Notes: generated from the sequence alone by a model not told the origin. A stretch of 64,000 bases of DNA from Carnobacterium_B sp040274945 (GCF_040274945.1 NZ_JBEMAR010000001.1:310001-374000); one strand, 5' to 3'; positions 1 to 9,244 are shown, numbered from the stretch's first letter. Numbers and translations are program-made.

Positions 1-336
1 CTTTACTTAGGATGGATCATTGTTGCTACCATTACAAATTTCAGTTATTGGTTAGTTGCTAGTATCGGTATCGAGGCAAATCTCCAAACAATAGTCACTT
101 ATGTACTCTTATCGCTAGCGACTCTTTTAGGACTAGGGATTGCTTATTTCTTAAAAGATTGGGCTATTATCTTAGTTTTTATATGGGCAATGTATGGGAT
201 ATTTACTAAGAACTTACCAGACCATCGCTCAATTGCTATTGTTACCGTCGGATTAATGATTGTCCTTATAATTGGAAGTATCGCTTCATTCTTCATTAAT
301 CGAAAAACAGCCCAAAAAAATCCTTATCACTTTTAA
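1..336 (+). CDS. TspO/MBR-like (tryptophan-rich sensory protein family) membrane protein, C-terminal part
   Basis: An open frame runs from base 1 to a TAA at 334-336 and gives 111 residues, so the gene starts outside the window. The fragment is very hydrophobic, with about three to four membrane segments, and begins with LYLGWI followed by a Trp-containing helix. That pattern and the WAIILVFIWAMYGI segment resemble the C-terminal half of the five-helix TspO/MBR-like proteins that Firmicute annotation calls tryptophan-rich sensory protein. The family binds tetrapyrroles in characterised members, but the role in lactic bacteria is unknown. The gene ends just before a strong hairpin terminator shared with the convergent protease gene. 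The family call rests on pattern memory only. Confidence 0.55.
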   Translation, partial: LYLGWIIVATITNFSYWLVASIGIEANLQTIVTYVLLSLATLLGLGIAYFLKDWAIILVFIWAMYGIFTKNLPDHRSIAIVTVGLMIVLIIGSIASFFINRKTAQKNPYHF

Positions 337-345
337 AGTTAGTCC

Positions 346-382
346 AAAAAAGCCGAAGACATAATTGTCTTCGGCTTTTTTT
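346..382. terminator. Rho-independent terminator, probably bidirectional
   Basis: A 10-bp perfect stem (AGCCGAAGAC / GTCTTCGGCT) with a 6-base loop is flanked by A and T runs on the two sides. It lies between the convergent TspO-like gene and the PDZ protease gene and can serve both. Confidence 0.9.
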
Positions 383-409
383 ATGGATTTTTTGATTAAA
401 TCAAATGGT

Positions 410-1453
410 TTATAGTTTTTTTAAATAATCAATGGCATCTTGAAATGTTTTTACTGGTACAATTTTCATATCGGTATCAATTTCTTTTGCTGCCTCGAGT
501 GCTTCTTGATAATTAGACTTCATTTCAGGATAATTTTTTTGTATGACTGGATCGATCGTATCATCTGGAGCAAAAAAGATTGTCGCTCCTTCTTCACTGG
601 CTGCAACAACTTTTTTATCAATTCCGCCAATACGACCAATTGTGCCATCTGGTTGCATCGTTCCAGTACCAGCAATTTCATTTCCTTTTCGCAAATCCTC
701 ATCCATCAACTGCGTATAAATCTGTAAAGCAAACATAAAACCAGCAGATGGCCCTCCAATTTCTCCGGCATCAATAGATACTGGGATATCTGTTTCAATT
801 GACGTATTATCGACTAAAGATATTCCTAGACCAGCTTTTTTAGTTTCTTCCATTTCCATTAACTTTCCAGAAATCGTTTGTTGTTCGCCATTCCGTTCAT
901 ATGTTACTTCAATGACTTGACCAACTTTTTGTTTTTGAACGTATTCAATAAATTCAGCTGAACTATCAAAAGACTGTCCATCAAGTGAAAGTATGGTATC
1001 TCCAATCTCTAACTTGCCTTCAAAATCGGACCCTTCCAAAATGGACATGATATAAACGCCATTATACGTCAACTGATACTCTTCTCCAGCAGCCTCATAA
1101 GCTTGTTCGATTGCTGAATTGATTGAACTAGTCATATAATAATTCTGTAGGTTAGTGTATTCTGCATCAGAAGTATTTGTACCAAACAGTTCTTCGGTGG
1201 TGAGACCTTCATGAAAAGGCAAATATTTCATGAAATACGTAAAAGGAGTCGCTCTTCTAATCGCAACGGTCGTTAACATAAAATGACCATCTTCTGGGTC
1301 TTTTTTGTTGTCAACTTCTACCAATTCGTTCAATTGCACTGCCGAACCCGGTCCTTCTATATAATAAGGAATAGGGACAAAGACTCCTGCAAGAATAATT
1401 ACGATCAGTGCAACAAGCAAACCCTTGCGACTCTTTTTTTCTTTAGCATTCAT
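410..1453 (-). CDS. sepM: SepM/YlbL-type membrane-anchored PDZ-Lon serine protease
   Basis: The protein has an N-terminal membrane anchor (hydrophobic stretch just after the KKSRK motif), a PDZ domain around residues 130-210 and a C-terminal Lon-type S16 protease domain. The catalytic Ser is in GGPSAGFMFAL and the partner Lys in RIGGIDKK. In streptococci SepM trims competence pheromone outside the cell; Bacillus YlbL has a related architecture. I placed the start at the ATG of MNAKEKK because an AGAGG lies 9 bases upstream; an in-frame ATG 18 bases earlier (1471) is possible but has no better site. It is the last gene after rsmD-coaD, with a 47-base gap, the same order as in Bacillus ylbH-ylbI-ylbL. 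The substrate here is unknown. Confidence 0.85.
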   Translation of the reverse strand: MNAKEKKSRKGLLVALIVIILAGVFVPIPYYIEGPGSAVQLNELVEVDNKKDPEDGHFMLTTVAIRRATPFTYFMKYLPFHEGLTTEELFGTNTSDAEYTNLQNYYMTSSINSAIEQAYEAAGEEYQLTYNGVYIMSILEGSDFEGKLEIGDTILSLDGQSFDSSAEFIEYVQKQKVGQVIEVTYERNGEQQTISGKLMEMEETKKAGLGISLVDNTSIETDIPVSIDAGEIGGPSAGFMFALQIYTQLMDEDLRKGNEIAGTGTMQPDGTIGRIGGIDKKVVAASEEGATIFFAPDDTIDPVIQKNYPEMKSNYQEALEAAKEIDTDMKIVPVKTFQDAIDYLKKL

Positions 1454-1500
1454 TCCAATCATCCTCTGCATACCTAAATTTACTAACGAATTGAATTGAT

Positions 1501-1992
1501 TTATTCTATTTTAGCATACTTTTTTTTGATAGCTTTATTAACTCCATCTGGAACGAGACTGGAAACATCGCCACCAAACATCGCCACTTCTTTAATTAAG
1601 CTTGAGCTTAAAAATCGGTACTTTTCATTTGACATTAAAAATACAGTTTCAATATCTTTATGCTGAATTTTATTCATTGTTGCAATCGTAGATTCATACT
1701 CAAAATCGGCATTATTCCGTAATCCTCTTACCAATGTGACTGCTCCAATTTTTTTTGCAAGTTCTACCGTCAATCCGCCACTATGTTCCGTGACCCTTAC
1801 ATTTTCAATATGTTCGACAGACTTTTTAATAAAGGTCATTTTTTCTTCTAGAGAAAATAAAGCATTTTTTGACGTATTAGTCGCTACAGCGATGACAACT
1901 TGATCAAATAATTTTGAGGTTCTTTCAACTGTATCGAGATGGCCATTAGTAAATGGATCGAAACTTCCAGGAAATAAAGCAATTTTAGTCAT
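1501..1992 (-). CDS. coaD: Phosphopantetheine adenylyltransferase
   Basis: This enzyme joins ATP and 4'-phosphopantetheine to make dephospho-CoA, the fourth step of CoA synthesis. The nucleotidyltransferase signature is clear: MTKIALFPGSFDPFTNGHLD contains the GxFDPxTxGH motif, and the C-terminal ISSxx-like motif appears as FLSSSLIKE. Start choice: the ATG at 1990-1992 has a GGCAGGGAA site directly upstream and gives the usual family N-terminus (163 residues); an in-frame ATG 30 bases upstream would add an unlikely leader. The start overlaps the last 8 bases of rsmD, so translation is probably coupled. rsmD-coaD pairing is widespread in Firmicutes. Confidence 0.95.
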   Translation of the reverse strand: MTKIALFPGSFDPFTNGHLDTVERTSKLFDQVVIAVATNTSKNALFSLEEKMTFIKKSVEHIENVRVTEHSGGLTVELAKKIGAVTLVRGLRNNADFEYESTIATMNKIQHKDIETVFLMSNEKYRFLSSSLIKEVAMFGGDVSSLVPDGVNKAIKKKYAKIE

Positions 1993-2557
1993 TTCCCTGC
2001 CCCATTTCCTTAGTGTATTCATACATTACAATTTGGCTTGCCCCATAAAATTCTTTTCTAAAGACTTTAGCTGCACCAATATTTTCATTTAATTGAGTCC
2101 GCTTGTCCAACTCACAGATAATAATGGCTTCATCATTCAATAAATCAGAATCGACTATTTTTTCAATTTGTTTTTCAATCTCTTGTTTAGCATAAGGAGG
2201 ATCTAAAAATAAGAGGTCAAATTTTTTCTTCCCTCTTAATAAGTCGATTGCTCGATTGGCGTCATTCCGATAAATTTCAAATTTATCTAATTCCTTTGTT
2301 ACGCTAATATTTTCTTTTATCGTTTTGATGGCTAAAGGATCTCGATCAATTAGTACGGCACTATCCATACCGCGAGAAACTGCTTCAATAGCTAGTCCCC
2401 CACTTCCAGCAAATAAATCTAAACAATTTCCACCGTCAAAATAAGGTCCTATGATATTGAAGATGGATTCTTTTACTTTATCTGTTGTGGGTCTTGTATT
2501 GTTACCTGGGACAGCTTTTAATTTTCTGCCTCCATATTCTCCTGTAATGATACGCAT
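1985..2557 (-). CDS. rsmD: 16S rRNA (guanine966-N2)-methyltransferase
   Basis: RsmD methylates G966 of 16S rRNA during 30S assembly. The 190-residue protein opens with MRIITGEYGGRKLKAVPG, typical of the family. The SAM-binding motif LDLFAGSGGLAIEA lies near residues 46-59, and the catalytic DPPY motif is in LLFLDPPYAK near residue 119. A good AAAGGAAG ribosome site lies 8 bases before the ATG. It heads the rsmD-coaD-sepM cluster, and its promoter should lie in the short gap before the ylbG terminator. Confidence 0.95.
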   Translation of the reverse strand: MRIITGEYGGRKLKAVPGNNTRPTTDKVKESIFNIIGPYFDGGNCLDLFAGSGGLAIEAVSRGMDSAVLIDRDPLAIKTIKENISVTKELDKFEIYRNDANRAIDLLRGKKKFDLLFLDPPYAKQEIEKQIEKIVDSDLLNDEAIIICELDKRTQLNENIGAAKVFRKEFYGASQIVMYEYTKEMGQGND

Positions 2558-2611
2558 ACATACAACTTCCTTTCAGTTTATCTTCCCGATTAAGAAACCT
2601 TTTCACACTAT

Positions 2612-2662
2612 AAAATGCTAAATAAGCCGATGAACTTATGGTATCGACTTATCTAGCATTTT
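2612..2662 (-). terminator. Terminator of the ylbG transcript
   Basis: Starting three bases after the ylbG stop, AAAATGCTA pairs with TAGCATTTT, and the inner ATAAG..CGA and TCG..CTTAT extend the stem around a 13-base loop. This separates ylbG from rsmD. Confidence 0.75.
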
Positions 2663-2664
2663 AA

Positions 2665-2976
2665 TTAGATTACAGTCTCGTTAGACTCGTTTTCTTTTAT
2701 TTGTTCTTCAGCAACATCTTTTTTTTCTTTTCCGAAAAAATCTTTAAAATCTAAATTAATAAACGGTCTATAGGATAACTCTACTTTTCGAACGAAATGT
2801 AAATCAGCTAACTTTTTTTGCGTCATTTCTACATCAGATTGATTGATATACATCACAACGTATTTCATTCTTCTAGAAGCATAGTGAATCAACCCAAAAC
2901 GTTTAAGTGTTTTAAAATGTCTTAAACTATAAACCCAAACAATGATTCCTTGTCTCTCATTTGTAGTTAATTCCAT
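2665..2976 (-). CDS. ylbG: YlbG-family protein (DUF2129)
   Basis: A 103-residue soluble protein of the conserved Firmicute YlbG/DUF2129 family, whose biochemical role is not established. The core LRHFKTLKRFGLIHYASRRMKYVVMYIN is the conserved part; the last 25 residues are a charged acidic tail. AAGGAGGGG lies a few bases before the ATG. It sits upstream of rsmD as in Bacillus ylbG-ylbH, and it has its own terminator here. Confidence 0.85.
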   Translation of the reverse strand: MELTTNERQGIIVWVYSLRHFKTLKRFGLIHYASRRMKYVVMYINQSDVEMTQKKLADLHFVRKVELSYRPFINLDFKDFFGKEKKDVAEEQIKENESNETVI

Positions 2977-3038
2977 ATCGCCCCTCCTTAATTTAGTAAT
3001 TTCAATCGTATAGCTTCTTTTTTTTAAAAATGTCTTAT

Positions 3039-4229
3039 TTAATGAAGGATCAGTAACATATCATTTGCACGATAAGCTAGTCCTATTTCTGTCATACCAG
3101 CATCCATCAAAAAAATTCGTTCAATTTCAAGACTAAACCAGTTGGTTGCAAGCCATGCCACGTCCGTTTCTTGAATCGAATACAACACACGTACTTCATT
3201 TAACTCTAACTCTGTTTCTTGCAAAGTAAGTTCTATTTGCTCACTTGTTAGTGTTTGATAGGTTTGATTTGTCTGCTCATCAATAGAGTTAGAGTTGTCA
3301 TCTATAATAAACGTTTCAATTGAAGAATTCTGATTCTTTATTGCTTTGTCTGAGTTTTCTGTTTCTGAAAAATTACTTTCTTTATTAGCTTGACGATCCG
3401 CAATAATTTGTTCTTCTTGATTGATAAAAATAGTTTCAGCTACTTCAGTTAAAGCATCACTCGGAGTTAGCGCAGACTGTTCATATCGTTGACGTAAAAT
3501 ATTTAATATCTCATACACTTGTTTTTGATTGGCTTCGTTAATGGTATCCTGTTTTATTTCATCTAGCTCAAAAGAGGGTATTAAGTGTTTTTTCGAACCA
3601 TCATCATAGACTCCCAAACGAATCAGTGATGGTGAGTCTAGATAACGAACAGCAATAATTTGATTTGTCGAACGATCCATCATTAATACAGCAAATGTTT
3701 GGTTGTCAAAAGCAATTAAAGGGCGATAGTTTAAATCACTTTCTGTTAATTCTAAAGTAACTTGTTCCCCTTGATTCTCTACAGAATAAGTTGGATAAAA
3801 ACCCGCTAATTGAAATACTTCAGTAATGGACATACCAATTTTAAATGGAGCTACATCTAATTCTGATCCAAATACAAATAAATCTGTGATTACACCATCT
3901 TTCACAGTTAACTGTGCATAATCTGTTTCATCCTCTCCAAATATCCAACGTTCTTCTTCATAAACAGTCGGATCGATTCGCTTTGGATCGCCAAATTTTT
4001 CGGTAAAGTTTGCAACGTTTTGACCGACATAACTGCCTAAACCAGTAATTGGAAGCTGTTCAGGTTCTAAATCTGTTGTTTGATAATCAAAAGATCCAGA
4101 TTGAATAGTTTCACTTTCTTCTTTTGGCGTGATGATGTCTGCTGGATTTCTTGAAATGACTTCTGGCAACCAATAAGTAGCTAGAAGCATAATAAAAATC
4201 AGCGGCAAAGATCTTAAAAATGTCTTCAC
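3039..4229 (-). CDS. CAP-associated-domain membrane-anchored protein with a degenerate CAP domain (YlbC-like)
   Basis: The 396-residue product starts with an uncleaved signal/anchor (FLRSLPLIFIMLLATYW). Residues about 60-195 (ITGLGSYVGQNVANFTEKFGDPKR onward) match the CAP-associated N-terminal domain seen in Bacillus YlbC-type proteins. After that a helix like the first CAP/SCP helix (QKQVYEILNILRQRYEQS) is present, but the usual HS..M, GEN and GHR metal-site motifs are missing. They are replaced by a roughly 80-residue Asn/Ser/Glu-rich stretch before a CAP-like end (AGMTEIGLAYR). The start is a GTG with GGAGG 8 bases upstream. Position between pyc and ylbG matches Bacillus ylbC. Function unknown. 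Confidence 0.7.
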   Translation of the reverse strand: MKTFLRSLPLIFIMLLATYWLPEVISRNPADIITPKEESETIQSGSFDYQTTDLEPEQLPITGLGSYVGQNVANFTEKFGDPKRIDPTVYEEERWIFGEDETDYAQLTVKDGVITDLFVFGSELDVAPFKIGMSITEVFQLAGFYPTYSVENQGEQVTLELTESDLNYRPLIAFDNQTFAVLMMDRSTNQIIAVRYLDSPSLIRLGVYDDGSKKHLIPSFELDEIKQDTINEANQKQVYEILNILRQRYEQSALTPSDALTEVAETIFINQEEQIIADRQANKESNFSETENSDKAIKNQNSSIETFIIDDNSNSIDEQTNQTYQTLTSEQIELTLQETELELNEVRVLYSIQETDVAWLATNWFSLEIERIFLMDAGMTEIGLAYRANDMLLILH

Positions 4230-4333
4230 TCATTTAGCCTCCTCAATTTGGTAGCTAAATCATTTTAACTGAACCTTAGTGCTAGTTATCATCATTAAAA
4301 TGAGCATTACTTTGTTCGTCAATCTATTCGGTT

Positions 4334-7300
4334 CTAGTTAGCTTTCACTTCAATCAGTAAATCTCCTGTTTCAATGATATCCTCATCTGCAACATAGATT
4401 TGATCAATTACCCCTTCGACATTGGCTTTGATCGTCGTTTCCATTTTCATTGCTTCTGTGATAATAATAGGCTGACCTTGAACTACACGTTCGCCCTTTT
4501 GTACCAATACTTCCAGTACGGATCCCGGCATTGTAGCCCCAATATGTTCTTTATTTGTAGGTTCTGCTTTTTTTCGTATAGCTTTTGTACTTGTGATACT
4601 GTAATCTTTTACAACTACTTCTCTTCCTTGACCGTTTAGATCAAAGTATAAAATGCGCATTCCTTCAGAATTGGGTTCACCTATTTGATTTAATTTTATA
4701 ATCAACGTTTTCCCTTTTTCAATCTGAACTTCAATAGATTCTCCAGTTCGCATACCATGGAAGAATGTCATCGTATCTAAAAGAGTTACCTCTCCAAAAG
4801 TTTCTAGATTATTACGGTAATCTAAAAATACTTGAGGGTACATAATGTAACTAAGGACATCTTCTTGAGTAGGCTCTGCTTGAATTTTTTCAGCTAGCTC
4901 TTTTTTGACTTCGTTAAAATCAACTGGTGCTGCTAAGCTACCTGGGCGAACGGTAATCGGTTCTTTGCCTTTTAATACAATACGTTGAAGTTTTTCAGGG
5001 AAACCACCAGTCGGTTGTCCTAAATCACCCATAAAGAAACTGATAACAGACTCAGGAAAATCGATAGCCATTCCTTTTTCATATACGTCCTCTTCAGATA
5101 GTTTATTTTGTACCATAAATAAAGCCATATCTCCAACTACTTTTGATGAAGGGGTAACTTTAACAATGTCTCCAAACATTCGGTTGACTGTTGCATACAT
5201 TCCTTTGACTTCATCCCATTGCTCAGCTAATCCAATTGCTTTAGCTTGTTGTTGCAAATTGGTGTATTGTCCACCTGGCATCTCATGTTGATACACTTCG
5301 GTAGAAGGTGCACTGATCCCTACTTCAAAGTCACTATATTGTGCACGGATATCTTCCCAATAATGATTGATTTGTTGCACGTTCTCAATATTAATTTCAG
5401 GTGCTCTATCTTCATTTAACAAGGCATAATACAAACTATTCATGCTTGGTTGACTGGTTGCTCCACTCATTGCGCTCATAGCCACATCCACAATGTCCAC
5501 ACCAGCTTTTACAGCTGCAGCATAGGTAAAGATACCATTACCGCTCGTATCGTGTGTATGCAAGTGAATTGGGACATCTACTGTTTCCTTCAATTCACTA
5601 ATTAAACGATAAGCAGCTTGCGGCATCAATATTCCTGACATGTCTTTAACAGCAATAATGTGCGCACCTTGGTTTTCTAATTCTTTAGCCATATCTTTAT
5701 AGTAGTCGACTGTATATTTATCTCTCTTAGGATCATTAATATCTCCAGTATAACAAATCGTTGCTTCTGCAATTTTACCAGCATCACGTACACTTTGAAT
5801 ACTCTTTTCCATTTGTTGGATCCAGTTCAGACTATCAAAAATACGGAACACATCGATACCATTTTTAGCTGCTTGCTGGATAAACGCTTCAATAACATTA
5901 TCCGGATAATTTTGATACCCTACAGCATTGGATCCTCTAAATAGCATTTGGAATAGAGTATCTGGCATTTTTTTACGTAATTTCTCTAATCGTTCCCAAG
6001 GGTCTTCATTTAAAAAGCGATAAGCTACGTCAAATGTAGCTCCTCCCCACATTTCAGAAGAAAATAACTGTGGAATACCTTTTTGAGTTTCCTCAGCAAT
6101 ATTTAAGAAGTCTTGCGTTCTCACGCGAGTAGCTAATAAACTTTGGTGTGCATCTCTAAAGGTGGTATCTGTCAGCAACACTTCGTTTTTATTTTTGATC
6201 CATTCTACTACGGCATCGGCACCACTATTGTCTAGAACATTTTTAGCACTTACATAGTCATTATCTAATGTTATCAACTTTGCAGGCTTTCTTGCAGGTT
6301 CAAAGAATTTTTTCTCTCTTTGTTCAATACCAGGAAATCCATTGACTGTAATGTTTCCGATGTAATGCATCGTTTTATTTCCACGGTCTCTAACTTTTGA
6401 AAATTTAAACAATTCAGGTGTCGTATCAATGAACGTTGTTTTAGCTTCACCAGATAGAAAAACTGGATGCGAAATAACGTTTTGCATAAAGGGAATATTC
6501 GTTTTTACTCCACGTATACGGAACTCTTTTAACGAGCGAGCCATTTTTTGTACCGCCAACTCAAACGTTGTGGCATGGACACAAGCTTTAACCAACAATG
6601 AATCAAAGAAAGGTGTAACTACACTCCCTTGAAATCCATTTCCTGCATCTAGACGAATACCAAATCCACCTGGAGAACGGTAAGTATTGATTTTACCTGT
6701 ATCAGGTAAGAAATTATTCATTGGATCTTCAGTAGTGATACGGCATTGAATGGCAGCACCAATCAATGGAATATCTTTTTGTTTTGGAATCTGAATATCT
6801 TTGTGCAGATCTTTCCCTTGAGCAATTAGAATTTGAGATTGAACGATATCTATACCCGTAATCATTTCAGTTATGGTGTGTTCAACTTGTACACGAGGAT
6901 TTACTTCGATAAAGTAATAATTCTCGCCTTCTAATAAGAATTCAACTGTTCCAGCATTTACATAACCAACATGTTCCATTAGTTGAACAGCTGATTGACA
7001 CATTTCCATTCTTAATTTTTCTGAGATGGATACACAAGGAGCGACCTCAACTACTTTTTGATGGCGCCGTTGAACAGAACAATCTCTTTCATATAAATGA
7101 ACGATATTTCCATGAGTATCCCCTAAGATTTGTACTTCGATATGTTTTGGATCTTGAATATAACGCTCAACATAGATCTCGTCACTACCAAATGCTGCTC
7201 TAGCTTCACTTTGTGCCCGTTCAAAACTATCTTTTACATCTGCTTCACTGTTGGCTACACGCATTCCACGTCCGCCTCCACCAAGAGCAGCTTTAATAAT

Positions 7301-7765
7301 TATTGGATAGCCATATAGGTTTCCGAATTCTTTTACGCCTTCTAGATCTGCAACTGGACCATCTGATCCTGGAATAGACTGAATACCCGCAGCAATTGCA
7401 GCTTCTTTTGCTTTTATTTTATCTCCAAAAATATCTAAATGGTGTAGTTTAGGACCAATAAAAATGATTCCTTCTTCTTCACAACGTCTAGCAAAATCAA
7501 TATTTTCAGATAAAAAACCGTATCCTGGATGAATAGCATCTGCTTCAGAATCTTTAGCGATACGAATCAAGTCTTCAATATCTAAATAAGCATCAATAGG
7601 TTTTTTTCCTTTTCCTACTAAATAAGCTTCATCAGCTTTAAAACGATGAACAGACCCCTCATCTTCTTGTGCGTAAACAGCTACCGTTTCAATAGCTAAC
7701 TCTGTTAAAGCTCTAAAAATACGAATGGCTATTTCACCGCGATTTGCTACTAATACTTTTTTCAT
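4334..7765 (-). CDS. pyc: Pyruvate carboxylase
   Basis: This biotin enzyme carboxylates pyruvate to oxaloacetate and feeds aspartate and glutamate synthesis. Order: biotin carboxylase N-domain (KVLVANRGEIAIRIFRA), ATP-grasp (IIKAALGGGGRGMRV, EVNPRVQVEHTITE), carboxyltransferase (LLTDTTFRDAHQSLLATR, near residue 530) and a C-terminal biotinyl domain with the biotin Lys in EAMKMET near residue 1108. The length of about 1143 is normal for the homotetrameric form. Two ATGs are adjacent; the second (7765) has GGAG at a better 7-base spacing, so I chose it. It follows ftsW on the same strand with a palindromic spacer between them, the same neighbours as in Bacillus. Confidence 0.97.
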   Translation of the reverse strand: MKKVLVANRGEIAIRIFRALTELAIETVAVYAQEDEGSVHRFKADEAYLVGKGKKPIDAYLDIEDLIRIAKDSEADAIHPGYGFLSENIDFARRCEEEGIIFIGPKLHHLDIFGDKIKAKEAAIAAGIQSIPGSDGPVADLEGVKEFGNLYGYPIIIKAALGGGGRGMRVANSEADVKDSFERAQSEARAAFGSDEIYVERYIQDPKHIEVQILGDTHGNIVHLYERDCSVQRRHQKVVEVAPCVSISEKLRMEMCQSAVQLMEHVGYVNAGTVEFLLEGENYYFIEVNPRVQVEHTITEMITGIDIVQSQILIAQGKDLHKDIQIPKQKDIPLIGAAIQCRITTEDPMNNFLPDTGKINTYRSPGGFGIRLDAGNGFQGSVVTPFFDSLLVKACVHATTFELAVQKMARSLKEFRIRGVKTNIPFMQNVISHPVFLSGEAKTTFIDTTPELFKFSKVRDRGNKTMHYIGNITVNGFPGIEQREKKFFEPARKPAKLITLDNDYVSAKNVLDNSGADAVVEWIKNKNEVLLTDTTFRDAHQSLLATRVRTQDFLNIAEETQKGIPQLFSSEMWGGATFDVAYRFLNEDPWERLEKLRKKMPDTLFQMLFRGSNAVGYQNYPDNVIEAFIQQAAKNGIDVFRIFDSLNWIQQMEKSIQSVRDAGKIAEATICYTGDINDPKRDKYTVDYYKDMAKELENQGAHIIAVKDMSGILMPQAAYRLISELKETVDVPIHLHTHDTSGNGIFTYAAAVKAGVDIVDVAMSAMSGATSQPSMNSLYYALLNEDRAPEINIENVQQINHYWEDIRAQYSDFEVGISAPSTEVYQHEMPGGQYTNLQQQAKAIGLAEQWDEVKGMYATVNRMFGDIVKVTPSSKVVGDMALFMVQNKLSEEDVYEKGMAIDFPESVISFFMGDLGQPTGGFPEKLQRIVLKGKEPITVRPGSLAAPVDFNEVKKELAEKIQAEPTQEDVLSYIMYPQVFLDYRNNLETFGEVTLLDTMTFFHGMRTGESIEVQIEKGKTLIIKLNQIGEPNSEGMRILYFDLNGQGREVVVKDYSITSTKAIRKKAEPTNKEHIGATMPGSVLEVLVQKGERVVQGQPIIITEAMKMETTIKANVEGVIDQIYVADEDIIETGDLLIEVKAN

Positions 7766-7839
7766 CATGTCACTCCTAATCTTTGTAATTTTTCTTTCTA
7801 ATAGTCAGGATGCAACTTATCTTAAAAAAAGACAGTACT

Positions 7840-7870
7840 GTAAACAAGTTGTTTACTACATCCAGTAAAC
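7840..7870. repeat. Palindrome cluster in the ftsW-pyc spacer
   Basis: GTAAACAAGTTGTTTAC is a perfect 17-base palindrome at 7840-7856, and a third GTAAAC follows at 7865-7870. The middle arm can pair with either neighbour, giving two exclusive hairpins. On the minus strand a T7 run follows about 10 bases beyond the palindrome. It could be an operator, an attenuator for pyc, or a weak ftsW terminator. Confidence 0.4.
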
Positions 7871-7874
7871 ACAT

Positions 7875-9044
7875 TTAACTTTTACTATTTTTCTCTAATA
7901 CTTGCTGATTGCGCTTTTTATCTGTTGCACTAACATTTAATACCAAACCAATAGAAATCGTTAAAACAATCGTGCTGGAACCTCCATAACTGATAAATGG
8001 AAAGGTTACTCCTGTGATAGGCATTAATCCAATAACCCCACCTAGATTAACAAGCCCTTGGACTAATAACATTGTTGCGATACCGATGCAAATAAGTGAT
8101 CCAAATGAATCTTTTGCTCGAATACCGACTAAATAAATACGTAAAATCAACAAACTAAATAGTGCAACAATAACCAATATGCCAATCAATCCCATTTCTT
8201 CACCAATAATAGACATGATGAAGTCTGTATAAGGTTCCGGCAAATAACCAGTTTTTTGAATACTTTCCCCAATACCTACTCCAAAAATGCCGCCACGTCG
8301 TAGAGCATAATAGGAATTCACTAATTGAAGCCCGGCACTTTCAGAAACGGCAAAGGGATCCCAAAAAGCTAAGAATCGGTCGTATTGATATTTCTCTAAA
8401 AAAGGTAGGCTCATACCAAATACACGTACAAGTGCAAGGATACCTCCTATTAAAGCAACTCCTACTGCTCCAACAGCCGCTGATAATTTTGTTGAAACCC
8501 CACTTGCTAAGATCATAATAGTTCCTGTAACAAGTAAAATGGCCGCACCACCGACATCGGGTTGCAAAAGAATCAACACTAAATAAAAACCAAAGAGTGT
8601 TAGTGGTGGAGTGACCGTTTCCTTAAAATTATGCACGAGTTGATTTTGTTTTTTTGAAAAAATATAAGCGAAATACCAAATGACTACTATTTTTGCAAAC
8701 TCTGCAGGTTGAAACCCGAAACCTAAAATGAATATCCAACCTTTTGCTCCATTGGTAATTTTACCAAAAAAGAATAAGTAAACAAGCAAGATTGCAACAA
8801 ACCCACTTGCACCTACCAAAAAGCGTTTATTTTTTAATAGTTTATATTTGAATAAAAAAACTATCATACTCGTAATTAAGCCCAAAATGACAAAGGCGGC
8901 TTGTCTGGTAAAATAAAATTGAGAATTATTATACTGACTAATAGCAACATAGCTACTAGCACTATAAACCATTAAGATCCCTATTATGGATAAAACTAAA
9001 TAAGGGATAAAGATATAGTAATCAAGATATTTAAATTTTCTCAT
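7875..9044 (-). CDS. ftsW: FtsW/RodA/SpoVE-family (SEDS) peptidoglycan glycosyltransferase
   Basis: A SEDS polymerase of about ten membrane helices that makes septal peptidoglycan strands from lipid II with a partner class B PBP. Family marks seen: PAEFAK in GFQPAEFAKIVVIWYF, the extracytoplasmic loop LPEPYTDFIMSIIGEEMG, and the C-terminal PITGVTFPFISYGGSS. The final tail KKRNQQVLEKNSKS is cytoplasmic. The neighbourhood (pyc downstream) is that of Bacillus ylaO/ftsW. The start is unusual: the best Shine-Dalgarno (GGGAGG) is about 25 bases upstream, next to a small hairpin, see 9051-9071. Confidence 0.93.
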   Translation of the reverse strand: MRKFKYLDYYIFIPYLVLSIIGILMVYSASSYVAISQYNNSQFYFTRQAAFVILGLITSMIVFLFKYKLLKNKRFLVGASGFVAILLVYLFFFGKITNGAKGWIFILGFGFQPAEFAKIVVIWYFAYIFSKKQNQLVHNFKETVTPPLTLFGFYLVLILLQPDVGGAAILLVTGTIMILASGVSTKLSAAVGAVGVALIGGILALVRVFGMSLPFLEKYQYDRFLAFWDPFAVSESAGLQLVNSYYALRRGGIFGVGIGESIQKTGYLPEPYTDFIMSIIGEEMGLIGILVIVALFSLLILRIYLVGIRAKDSFGSLICIGIATMLLVQGLVNLGGVIGLMPITGVTFPFISYGGSSTIVLTISIGLVLNVSATDKKRNQQVLEKNSKS

Positions 9045-9050
9045 GTTTAC

Positions 9051-9071
9051 GGCTAAAAGAAGCCTTTAGCC
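9051..9071 (-). promoter_or_regulatory. Leader hairpin between the Shine-Dalgarno and start codon of ftsW
   Basis: GGCTAAA and TTTAGCC form a 7-bp stem with a 7-base loop. On the minus strand the GGGAGG ribosome site overlaps the start of the stem, and only GTAAAC lies between the hairpin and the ATG. Folding would either hide part of the site or bring it close to the start. Confidence 0.4.
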
Positions 9072-9244
9072 TCCCTATTCTATAATTTTAATACTGTACT
9101 GATTAGATTTCAATCCAGTCTTAATCCATCGTTCATTAGTTGCAATTTACGCAACACTATTATTATAGCAACAAACTATCCATCCAACAATAACAAAGGG
9201 CACTAATTTGGCTTAATTCCTCTATTAATAAATAGTAACTATAA

